Source: Actinomycetota bacterium
GTDB lineage: Bacteria; Actinomycetota; UBA4738
Reading direction: 5' to 3'
NCBI GenBank assembly: GCA_005885015.1
Contig: VAYG01000080.1
Span: forward strand, 1 to 9,623
DNA: 9,623 bases
Shown here: positions 1 to 5,983 of the stretch, in pieces
How the letters are laid out: every line of letters starts with the position of its first letter
Position numbering within the stretch: position 1 is the first letter of the stretch
Made by a program: the position numbers and the translations under genes
The notes under the pieces: generated by a model
Told to the model about the DNA's origin: nothing
Databases searched by the model: none
Seen by the model: only the letters and a program-made list of their open reading frames with translations

Positions 1-96
1 TGCCAGGCCCGGCTGGGCCATGGCCATCGTCATCGCTAGGGCCAGGCTCACCACCGCCAGCGGGACAGCCCCGAACCGAAGGCTTCGTGACCTCAT
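1..96 (-). CDS. Exported protein, N-terminal signal peptide only (cut by window edge)
   Basis: Reading leftwards from an ATG at 94-96 gives 32 codons that run off the window. The translation has a basic start (MRSRSLRF), a hydrophobic core rich in Ala, Val and Leu, and an AMA-Q step near residues 25-28 that resembles a signal peptidase I site. A purine-rich Shine-Dalgarno (AAGGGG on the minus strand, 102-107) lies five bases upstream, with a further GGGAGG just before it, which supports the start. The mature protein is outside the window, so its function cannot be named. It is divergent from the secreted subtilisin-like protease, so both neighbours of this intergenic region are exported proteins. 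Confidence is good that this is a real gene start and nil for its function. Confidence 0.7.
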   Translation of the reverse strand, partial: MRSRSLRFGAVPLAVVSLALAMTMAMAQPGLA

Positions 97-323
97 CGCC
101 ACCCCTTCCTCCCAGATGGATCGCGACCGAGCATCATGACGGCCGATCCCGATCTTGGCAACAAACCAGCGCGGGGTGCAGCCCGAGGACTACCCATTCC
201 TGGGATCGTGCCGTATCATGCTTCCCCATCCGAGGCCGTCCGGCCTTCGGAAGACGGATCAGATCCGCGCCTTCCCGGAGGTCCGGCTGCGCCCGGCGCG
301 GGTCCAGAGAGTAGGGGGTGCAG
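97..323. promoter_or_regulatory. Divergent intergenic region between two exported-protein genes
   Basis: This 227-base stretch separates two divergent starts and must hold the promoters of both. No ORF in it looks genuine. A TATCAT hexamer at 214-219 (plus strand) is one mismatch from a -10 consensus and lies about 105 bases before the protease start, but no good -35 sits 17 bases upstream of it. TTGGCA at 155-160 resembles a -35 but has no matching -10. The promoter assignment is therefore weak. No convincing operator repeat was seen. Confidence 0.35.
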
Positions 324-1811
324 ATGCTAGGACGTTCCCGTGCTCGGGCGAGCACGCGCTTCGCGGTCTTGTCAGTCCTTGTTCTAACCACAGGGGTTTT
401 GCTGGCTTCCGCCCCGGCCGCGTCGCCGTCCCCAAGCGGCTCGCTGGCGAAGGTCGACGCCAGTGTGCTGCGCCAGATCCACGTGAACGGGTCGGCCAGG
501 TTCTGGGTGCTGTTCCGCCAGCAGGCCGACCTTTCAAGGGCCAGCGCGATCGCGGACTGGACCGCCCGCGGCGCGTTCGTGGTCGACAGCTTGAAGGCGG
601 TGGCGAGTTCGAGCCAGCGCGCGATGAGGGCGGAGCTGGCAGGCAGCCACGTCGCCTACCGGTCGTTCTGGATCGTGAACGGGATCCTGGTCACCCGCGG
701 GACCGCCGCCACCCTGGAGGCGGCCGCCGCCAGGCCGGAGGTCTCCCGGATCGCCGCCGACTGGCATGGCTTCGTGATCATGCCGCTCAAGGGAAGGCGC
801 ATCAAGTCGATCGGCGCGGTCGAGTGGAACATCAAGAACATCAGGGCCAACAAGGTGTGGAAGCTCCTCGGCGACCGGGGCGCGGGATCGGTCGTGGCGG
901 CCATCGACACCGGCGCCCAGTTCGACCACCCGGCCCTGGTGAACGCCTACCGGGGGAACCAGGGAGGGGGCAGCTTCAACCACAACTACAACTGGTGGGA
1001 CCCCTCGCACATCTGTCCCCAGCCCAAGCCGTGTGACAACGTCGGGCACGGGACCCACACCATGGGCACCATGGTCGGACGGGCTGGAGTGAACAAGATC
1101 GGCGTGGCCCCCAATGCCAAGTGGATCGAGGCGAAGGGATGCGAGTCGAACAGCTGCTCGTCCTCGGCCCTGCTGTCCTCGGGCCAGTTCATGCTGGCTC
1201 CAACCGACCTCAACGGGAACAACCCGGACCCGTCCAAGCGTCCAGACGTGGTCAACAACTCGTGGGGATCCGGCAGCGGCTCCGACACGTTCTACCAGGC
1301 CACGGTGAATTCCTGGGTGGCCGCGGGGATCTTCCCGCAGTTCTCCAACGTGAACGCGGGGCCCAATTGCGGCACCGTGAGGGCCCCGGGCAGTTACATC
1401 AACAGCTACGGGGCCGGCGCCTACGACATCAACAACGTCATCGCCAGCTTCTCCAGCCGGGGCCCGTCCCCGTTCGGCGGCGAGATCAAGCCGAACATCT
1501 CGGCGCCCGGGGTGAACGTCCGGTCATCGGTGCCGACCAATGGCTACGCGAGCTTCTCCGGCACCAGCATGGCCAGCCCCCACGTGGCCGGCACGATCGC
1601 CCTGGTGATCAGCAAGAACCCCAGCCTGCGCGGGAACATCAGCCAGCTGCGGACGATCATCGACAACTCGGGGATCGATGTGAACGCGCTGACCTGCGGA
1701 GGCACCCTCGACGACAACAACGTCTTCGGGGAGGGTCGCTTGGACGCGTACGCCGCGGTCCTGTCCGCGGCATCGCTCGGCGGGTCGGAGGCAACGGCCG
1801 GGTTGCGCTGA
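324..1811 (+). CDS. Secreted subtilisin-like (S8) serine protease, bacillopeptidase F-like
   Basis: A 495-residue prepro-protease that would be exported and self-processed. Residues 1-33 form a signal peptide (Arg-rich head, hydrophobic core, ASA-PAA end). Residues of about 43-155 look like an inhibitor-I9-type propeptide. The catalytic domain shows all S8 motifs: Asp195 in AAIDTG, His242 in GHGTHT, the presumed oxyanion Asn344 in FSNVNAGPNC, and nucleophile Ser415 in SGTSMASPHVAG. The NNSWG and CGTVRAPG segments resemble bacillopeptidase F relatives. Six cysteines (231, 237, 273, 278, 349, 458) lie in the mature domain. There is no C-terminal anchor or repeat domain, so it is likely released. 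I chose ATG 324 over GTG 318 because AGGGGGT at 313-319 is well spaced only for the ATG and overlaps the GTG. A strong hairpin follows the stop. Confidence 0.93.
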   Translation: MLGRSRARASTRFAVLSVLVLTTGVLLASAPAASPSPSGSLAKVDASVLRQIHVNGSARFWVLFRQQADLSRASAIADWTARGAFVVDSLKAVASSSQRAMRAELAGSHVAYRSFWIVNGILVTRGTAATLEAAAARPEVSRIAADWHGFVIMPLKGRRIKSIGAVEWNIKNIRANKVWKLLGDRGAGSVVAAIDTGAQFDHPALVNAYRGNQGGGSFNHNYNWWDPSHICPQPKPCDNVGHGTHTMGTMVGRAGVNKIGVAPNAKWIEAKGCESNSCSSSALLSSGQFMLAPTDLNGNNPDPSKRPDVVNNSWGSGSGSDTFYQATVNSWVAAGIFPQFSNVNAGPNCGTVRAPGSYINSYGAGAYDINNVIASFSSRGPSPFGGEIKPNISAPGVNVRSSVPTNGYASFSGTSMASPHVAGTIALVISKNPSLRGNISQLRTIIDNSGIDVNALTCGGTLDDNNVFGEGRLDAYAAVLSAASLGGSEATAGLR

Positions 1812-1830
1812 GCCTGGAGGAACGGAACCG

Positions 1831-1860
1831 GCGGGCTCCCCTCTCATGAGGGGAGCCCGC
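1831..1860 (+). terminator. Hairpin downstream of the S8 protease gene
   Basis: A perfect 13-bp stem (GCGGGCTCCCCTC at 1831-1843 with its complement at 1848-1860) encloses a four-base TCAT loop, starting 19 bases after the protease stop. It is very stable but has no T-run after it, so it would be a non-canonical intrinsic terminator or a 3'-end stabiliser. The right arm also starts a second palindrome at 1851-1868 (GGGAGCCC, GC, GGGCTCCC), so two mutually exclusive foldings are possible. Confidence 0.6.
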
Positions 1861-1959
1861 GGGCTCCCAGGTTCGCGTTACAGGATTCTCATGCTCCTCT
1901 AAGGCCCTCGTGCCATACCGATTGGATCAAGGGGAGCCCTCCCCCGGAAGGAGCGCCGC

Positions 1960-2568
1960 ATGGAGGAGCGGCAGGAAGTGAAGGCCTCGCCGCGCGACCG
2001 GCCGCGCTGGGTCGCCGTCGGGGCCCTGGTGTTCGGGGCGGGCCTGGTCATCGGGATCGCCGTGGCCAGCCTCACCGCGGCCGGGGCGCAGACCGGCTCG
2101 TCCTCCCCCTCCCCCGACGCGGAAGGGTCAGTGCCCGGCTCCCTCCGCAAGGGGTATGGACACGGACGGTTCGGTCATGAGGGATTCGGGCCCGAGCTCG
2201 GGTTCCGGCTCCGCTTCGGCGCCATCCACGGGGAGTTCACGATCCGGGGTCCGAACGGGGCCTACCAGACACTCGCCACCCAGCTGGGGACGGTCACCTC
2301 GGTCAGCGCCTCGTCCATCGCGGTCAAGAGCGAGGATGGCTTCTCCCGGACCTACGCCGTCAACGACAACACCCTGGTGGACGCCGGCAACAACGGCATC
2401 GCCGACGTGAAGTCCGGAGACACCGTTCGGGTCGTGGCCACGGTCAGCGGGGGCAAGGCAACCGCCGTCGAGGTCATCGACGCCACGAACGTCCGGCGCT
2501 TGCGCGGGCGATGGCTGCCAGGCTTCCCCGGCCCGCCCGAGATGGGTTCGCCCTCGCCGGGCGCCTGA
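1960..2568 (+). CDS. Membrane-anchored DUF5666-like protein
   Basis: A 202-residue protein of unknown biochemical function. Residues 1-20 are charged and presumably cytoplasmic, about 21-45 form one hydrophobic membrane segment or uncleaved signal, and a Ser/Pro- and Gly-rich linker follows. Residues of about 83-170 form a beta-rich domain with the pattern seen in actinobacterial DUF5666 proteins: HGEFTIRGPNG, then GTVTSVSASSIAVKS, then DTVRVVATVSGGKATAVEV. The tail is rich in Gly and Pro. The start is supported by GGAAGGAG at 1946-1953, with a six-base spacer. It is codirectional with the S8 protease but separated from it by a strong hairpin, so it is probably its own transcription unit. The family is usually extracytoplasmic; no catalytic motif is visible. 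The family call rests on pattern recognition and needs a profile search. Confidence 0.82.
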   Translation: MEERQEVKASPRDRPRWVAVGALVFGAGLVIGIAVASLTAAGAQTGSSSPSPDAEGSVPGSLRKGYGHGRFGHEGFGPELGFRLRFGAIHGEFTIRGPNGAYQTLATQLGTVTSVSASSIAVKSEDGFSRTYAVNDNTLVDAGNNGIADVKSGDTVRVVATVSGGKATAVEVIDATNVRRLRGRWLPGFPGPPEMGSPSPGA

Positions 2569-2575
2569 TCCGGTG

Positions 2576-2609
2576 GCTGGCCGGCCCGGCCCCCCGCGGG
2601 CCGGCCAGC
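2576..2609. terminator. Bidirectional hairpin between convergent genes
   Basis: A perfect 13-bp inverted repeat (GCTGGCCGGCCCG at 2576-2588 and its complement at 2597-2609) with an eight-base C-rich loop lies between the convergent stops at 2568 and 2632. Position and symmetry fit a shared terminator for both strands. No clear T-run flanks either side, which is common in very GC-rich genomes. Confidence 0.6.
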
Positions 2610-2631
2610 TCGCCCACCACCCGGCCGACGC

Positions 2632-3765
2632 TCAGGGAAGGCGGACGATCGCGGCGATCACGTTCCCGCCGGGGGGCCCCTGGTGGCTGTTCCGCTCTCC
2701 CCCGCTGACGTAGTTCGTGGTCCGGCCCGTGACCGAGGCCACCAGCATCCCCCCCAGCGCCTTGCCGATCTGATAGGCGTCGTGGTCGTCGAGCAGGGTG
2801 ACGTGCTGCCCTCGGATCAGGTCGGTGCCGGGGATCACGGACTTGGCGAACACGTGGACCAGCCTCGTCAGGTCCTCGTCTCCGGGCAGACACTCGAACT
2901 CCAGGCCGGCGGCCCGAAGCGCGTTGCGAACGCCCTCCGAGTCGATGAAGTCCTCCGTCACCGCGTGGCCGACCCGCAACCCGCTCCTCGAGGCCGCCGA
3001 GTTCGCAAAGACCACCACTTCGCCGTGACGCTTCTCCCCGCCGGATGATGTCATCGCCACTTCGGAGTAGAGGTCCCAGTCCCGCCGGACGACCTGGTCC
3101 GAGAGCTTCGCCTCGGGCACCTCGCCCAGGGCCAGGGCCACGCCCAGGGCCGCCGCGTCGTTCGCGTACGACCCCGCGCCCTCGGGGCCGAAGGTGAGGT
3201 CCCGGGTGACGACCGTGCCGCCACGCGACTCGGCGTCTTTGATGCTGGTGGTCGTCAATCCGGGGACCTTCACCATCGCCAGGTGCACGTCCTTCGAGTC
3301 GTCCACGCCGGCGTCCGCCATCGCCCGCATCACGGCCTCGGCGACCTTCCGGATCATGCCGATCCGTCCGACCTCCTCGGGAAGGATCGGGTCGGATCCG
3401 GCGATCCCCACGACCAGCCGCTTCTCCTCCCCGGGCGCGATCTCCCCGGCCTCCTCCCATTCCCGGGTGACGGCCACGAAGTGCGGCGTGATCACCCCGG
3501 GGCAGCCACCGGACAGCACGAACGTCACTCGGTCGGCGACCTCCGAGACCTCGATCCCCAACGCCCGGGCAACCCACCCTCTCAACGCGGCGTCGGCCAG
3601 CACGCGGCCCATGTCGTCGTGGAAGCCCGTCCCCTCGGTCTTGCCGACCAGCGCCACCAGGGACTCCGGATTCAGGGTCCCCGCGTCCACCAGCTGCTGC
3701 AGGCCGGACGTGTCGTTCGGCAGGGCCATCGGGCACACGAACATCTCCACGCGTTGGACCCTCAC
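2632..3765 (-). CDS. Ring-opening amidohydrolase (cyanuric acid hydrolase / barbiturase family)
   Basis: A 377-residue protein of the toblerone-fold family, which hydrolyses the ring amide of cyanuric acid or barbituric acid. Three Lys/Ser pairs expected of the three repeats are visible: Lys42 (GKTEG) with Ser85 (LSGGCPG), Lys166 (MVKVPGLT) with Ser240 (TSSGGE), and Lys308 (AKSVIPG) with Ser354 (SGGERNSHQGP). The C-terminal HQGPPGG loop corresponds to the family's metal-binding loop. I chose the GTG at 3765 over the upstream GTG at 3786 because GGAGGT (3772-3777) sits six bases before it. This start also puts Lys42 and Ser85 at the numbers I recall for AtzD. It is the last gene of a minus-strand run after the amidase. 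Cyanurate and barbiturate cannot be told apart from sequence by eye; the next-door amidase suits either route. Confidence 0.9.
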   Translation of the reverse strand: MRVQRVEMFVCPMALPNDTSGLQQLVDAGTLNPESLVALVGKTEGTGFHDDMGRVLADAALRGWVARALGIEVSEVADRVTFVLSGGCPGVITPHFVAVTREWEEAGEIAPGEEKRLVVGIAGSDPILPEEVGRIGMIRKVAEAVMRAMADAGVDDSKDVHLAMVKVPGLTTTSIKDAESRGGTVVTRDLTFGPEGAGSYANDAAALGVALALGEVPEAKLSDQVVRRDWDLYSEVAMTSSGGEKRHGEVVVFANSAASRSGLRVGHAVTEDFIDSEGVRNALRAAGLEFECLPGDEDLTRLVHVFAKSVIPGTDLIRGQHVTLLDDHDAYQIGKALGGMLVASVTGRTTNYVSGGERNSHQGPPGGNVIAAIVRLP

Positions 3766-3771
3766 TCGGCC

Positions 3772-3777
3772 ACCTCC
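3772..3777 (-). promoter_or_regulatory. Shine-Dalgarno deciding the ring-opening amidohydrolase start
   Basis: The minus strand reads GGAGGT here, six bases before GTG 3765. The longer frame beginning at GTG 3786 would translate through this site and has no purine-rich element of its own upstream, so 3765 is the more likely start. Confidence 0.7.
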
Positions 3778-3789
3778 GATCGGCACGAC

Positions 3790-3812
3790 ATCCGGGCGGG
3801 CACTGCCCGGAT
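3790..3812 (-). other. Intercistronic hairpin upstream of the ring-opening gene
   Basis: ATCCGGGC (3790-3797) and its exact complement (3805-3812) form an 8-bp stem with a seven-base loop, in the 115-base gap between the amidase stop and the ring-opening start. On the minus strand it lies just before the Shine-Dalgarno. No T-run follows it, so it could be an attenuating or mRNA-processing hairpin, or an operator. I saw no convincing promoter in the same gap. Confidence 0.4.
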
Positions 3813-3880
3813 ATCGTGGATGGTGACGACAGGAGAGGGCAAGCCTTCCTCATGCGCACCCTTCGAGCGATGGACGACGC

Positions 3881-5296
3881 CTACCCGGCGGATCGCATCA
3901 GCGCTCGCGCCACGGCCAGAACCTCGTCCTCACGGAACGGCCGCCCGACCACCTGCACGCCGATCGGGAGCCCATCGGAGGAGCGGCCGTAGGGAACCGT
4001 CGCGGCCGGGACGCCGAGCAAGCTGATCAGCCGGCACGGGGCGAGGACGTCCCACATGCCCTGTTCCCGCCCGTTCACCTCGGGTCCCGGGCCGTCCGGG
4101 TCGTAGGGCGGCACGGTGGCCACCGCCATGAGCAGAACGGCATGGCGGTCGAGATACGAGAGGAAGTCGGCACGCAGGCGTTCCCGCTCCTCCCACAGCG
4201 GCGCCGGATCCGTGTCCGGCGCGGTCCGTTCTGCCTCCTCGGCGGCGGAAACGGCCGCTCGTACGTCCTCCCCCACTTGGGACTCGCGACCCCGGATCAA
4301 GCCGCGGACGTCGCGGAGGCGGTCCAGGTCGCGTAGCTCGGAGTAGAGGGAAACGGCCCTCTCGAGCATGGTCGGCGACTCCTCGGAGACCTCGGCCCCC
4401 TGCTCTGCCAGCGCGCCGGCCGCATCCCTGACCACCGTCGAGACGTCGGCCCGGACGCCGGGCCGGACAGGCCCATCCCACACGGCCGCCCTGCCAACGT
4501 GGACCTGGCTCGAGCGGCCCGGCCCGATCTCCACTGCGAGGGGGTCGATGCCGTCCGGACCGGCCATGACCAGGAGGGCGAGCTCCAGGTCCTCCACCGT
4601 CCGGGCCAGCTGACCGATCACCTGCACCTGACCCTGCAGCGTCGCCTCGCTCGGTGCCAGAGGTTCGTCCAATGACGGCGCCGGGAGCTGACCGGTCCGG
4701 GGAACCAGTCCCACGGTCGGCCGCAGGGCCAGGATGCCCGTGCAGTGGGCGGGCCATCGCACGGACCCGCCGAAGTCCGTCCCCACCCCCAGCGCCGAGC
4801 AGCACGTAGCCACCGCGGCGCACTCACCGCCGCTGGAGCCGCCCACGGTGACCGGCCCAAGGGGATTGCGGGTCGCACCGAACAGCGAGTTGCGCGTGTA
4901 GCCGAACATGGCGAACTCGGGACAGTTCGACTTCCCGAGCAGGATGGCCCCGGCTTCTCGGAGGCGAGCGACGGCGGTTGCGTCGAGCCGCGGAACGAAA
5001 TCCTTCAGGAGCGGCGTGCCGGCGGTCATCGGGACACCGCTCGCGGCGATCACGTCCTTGACCGTGAACGGCACGCCTGCCAGCGGCAGCCGGTCGGCCC
5101 CGGCCCGCACGGCGCGGTCTACCTCGACAGCTTCGGCGATGGCCGCCTCCGGCCGGAGCGACACGATCGCGTTCAGCTCGGGGTTGACCTGGTCGATCCG
5201 CCTGAGATGGGCCTCGACCACCTCCCGCGCCGAGACCTCACCGCCGCGGACCAGCCGCGCCAGCTCGTCGGCGGAACGTCCGACCAGGTCGTCCGT
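3881..5296 (-). CDS. Amidase-signature family hydrolase
   Basis: A Ser-cisSer-Lys amidase of about 470 residues, the usual family length. Numbered from the first GTG (5221), the triad is Lys55 (PFTVKD), cis-Ser129 (GGSSGGE) and nucleophile Ser153 (GTDFGGS). The 74- and 24-residue spacings fit the family. The RWPAHCTGILALRPT segment replaces the more common RIPA...GLKPT form. The first conventional start, GTG 5221, gives 446 residues but begins inside the first conserved helix. The same frame upstream encodes TDDLVGRSADELARL and then RGGEVSAREV, matching a normal amidase N-terminus, with no ATG, GTG or TTG before the VOC stop. I therefore place the likely start at ACG 5294-5296, six bases after GAGG; 5221 is the conservative start. 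Beside a ring-opening amidohydrolase it may cleave that enzyme's product (carboxybiuret, biuret or ureidomalonate types). The substrate is inferred. Confidence 0.88.
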   Translation of the reverse strand, partial: TDDLVGRSADELARLVRGGEVSAREVVEAHLRRIDQVNPELNAIVSLRPEAAIAEAVEVDRAVRAGADRLPLAGVPFTVKDVIAASGVPMTAGTPLLKDFVPRLDATAVARLREAGAILLGKSNCPEFAMFGYTRNSLFGATRNPLGPVTVGGSSGGECAAVATCCSALGVGTDFGGSVRWPAHCTGILALRPTVGLVPRTGQLPAPSLDEPLAPSEATLQGQVQVIGQLARTVEDLELALLVMAGPDGIDPLAVEIGPGRSSQVHVGRAAVWDGPVRPGVRADVSTVVRDAAGALAEQGAEVSEESPTMLERAVSLYSELRDLDRLRDVRGLIRGRESQVGEDVRAAVSAAEEAERTAPDTDPAPLWEERERLRADFLSYLDRHAVLLMAVATVPPYDPDGPGPEVNGREQGMWDVLAPCRLISLLGVPAATVPYGRSSDGLPIGVQVVGRPFREDEVLAVARALMRSAG

Positions 5297-5317
5297 GGAG
5301 CGCCTCGCCCGACCCGG

Positions 5318-5764
5318 CTACAGCCTGAGCGCCCGAACCGGGGCCATGATGGCGTCCGGGTCCTCCCGCCACGTCTCCGGCTGCACGTCGATGTACAGCT
5401 CGATCTCGTTCCCGTCCGGGTCGGTGATGTAGATGCTGTGGCTGACGCCATGGTCCGCGGTGCCGACCACGTTCGCCCCCGCGTCCGCCAGGGTGCGCAG
5501 GGCATCCCGAAGCTCGTCGTCCGTGGTGCCGATCTTCAGGCCGAAGTGGTAGAGGCCCACCCGCCGGCCCGGCGGGATCGGCGTCGCGTCGCGGCCGACC
5601 TCGATGAGGAGCAGCTCGTGATGGGTGCGGCCGGACGAGAACATGGCCATGCGGTGTTCCACGGCGCCGATCTCCTTCCAGCCCAGCACGTCTCGATAGA
5701 AGCCCCGCGACACCTCGACGTCACGGACGTAGAGGACGATGTGTCCGAGCTCCTTGACTTCCAT
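5318..5764 (-). CDS. VOC superfamily (glyoxalase/extradiol dioxygenase-like) protein
   Basis: A 148-residue single-chain vicinal-oxygen-chelate protein with two beta-alpha-beta-beta-beta modules. Module one opens with LGHIVLYVRDVEVSRGFYRD and has HHELLLIEV in its last strand. Module two opens with YHFGLKI and ends with SIYITDPDGNEIELY. Likely metal ligands are His8, His49 or Glu50, His73 and Glu122, so a metal-dependent enzyme is plausible. The last 20 residues (QPETWRED onward) resemble the C-terminal extension seen in catechol-2,3-dioxygenase-like members. ATG 5762-5764 is preceded by GGGGG nine bases upstream. It is the first gene of the minus-strand run. Its stop codon lies in the same frame as the amidase, 21 bases before that gene's likely start, so coupled translation is possible. 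The substrate is unknown; ring cleavage, isomerisation and resistance roles all occur in the family. Confidence 0.87.
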   Translation of the reverse strand: MEVKELGHIVLYVRDVEVSRGFYRDVLGWKEIGAVEHRMAMFSSGRTHHELLLIEVGRDATPIPPGRRVGLYHFGLKIGTTDDELRDALRTLADAGANVVGTADHGVSHSIYITDPDGNEIELYIDVQPETWREDPDAIMAPVRALRL

Positions 5765-5800
5765 TCGGCGATGCCCCCGTACCTGAGGTTGGTGGGCCGG

Positions 5801-5829
5801 ACCCTAGCGCGGCGTCCGTGTTTCAGCAA
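5801..5829 (-). promoter_or_regulatory. Candidate promoter of the VOC-amidase-amidohydrolase unit
   Basis: On the minus strand, TTGCTG (5824-5829) and TAGGGT (5801-5806) are separated by exactly 17 bases, and the -10 ends 37 bases before the VOC start. The -35 matches consensus only at TTG; the -10 resembles GC-rich actinobacterial forms. An 8-bp inverted repeat, GGTGGGCC (5791-5798) and GGCCCACC (5835-5842), brackets it and could be an operator, or a long-loop hairpin after the HtrA gene. Confidence 0.35.
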
Positions 5830-5872
5830 CGCAGGGCCCACCGGGTTGCCGTCCGCGCCGCCGAGAGGGTCG

Positions 5873-5983
5873 TCAGATGGCCGGTCCTGAGATCAGCGTC
5901 ACCGTCTCGACGTGCGTCGCACCGGTCCGATCGACCCAGGTCACCCGGATCTGCTCCCCGGGCTTGTGCCGGTGGATGGCGTC
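5873..5983 (-). pseudogene. Out-of-frame C-terminal tail of the HtrA PDZ domain
   Basis: These 36 codons read DAIHRHKPGEQIRVTWVDRT and then GATHVETVTLISGPAI before a stop. They match the last helix and strands of an HtrA-type PDZ domain (a pattern such as AL.RH.PGD...V..DG...V.L). They continue the adjacent protease gene but in another frame: the protease frame reads SVITE and then leaves the family pattern at 5983. The usual IDGxxVxSxxDL segment of about 13 residues is missing at the join, so a deletion of about 40 bases, congruent to 1 modulo 3, explains the break. The tail itself has no start or Shine-Dalgarno. Confidence 0.75.

Noticed and set aside
155..1036. Long plus-strand open frame overlapping the protease start
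   Set aside because: The translation is Arg/Gly/Pro-rich with no family pattern and lies out of frame over the clearly real S8 protease.
3766..3786. GTG 3786 as start of the ring-opening amidohydrolase
   Set aside because: It has no Shine-Dalgarno upstream, while GGAGGT at 3772-3777 is ideally placed for GTG 3765.
2474..3859. 461-codon minus-strand open frame over the ring-opening amidohydrolase
   Set aside because: It is low-complexity Arg/Gly sequence in a shadow frame; the overlapping frame carries all amidohydrolase motifs.
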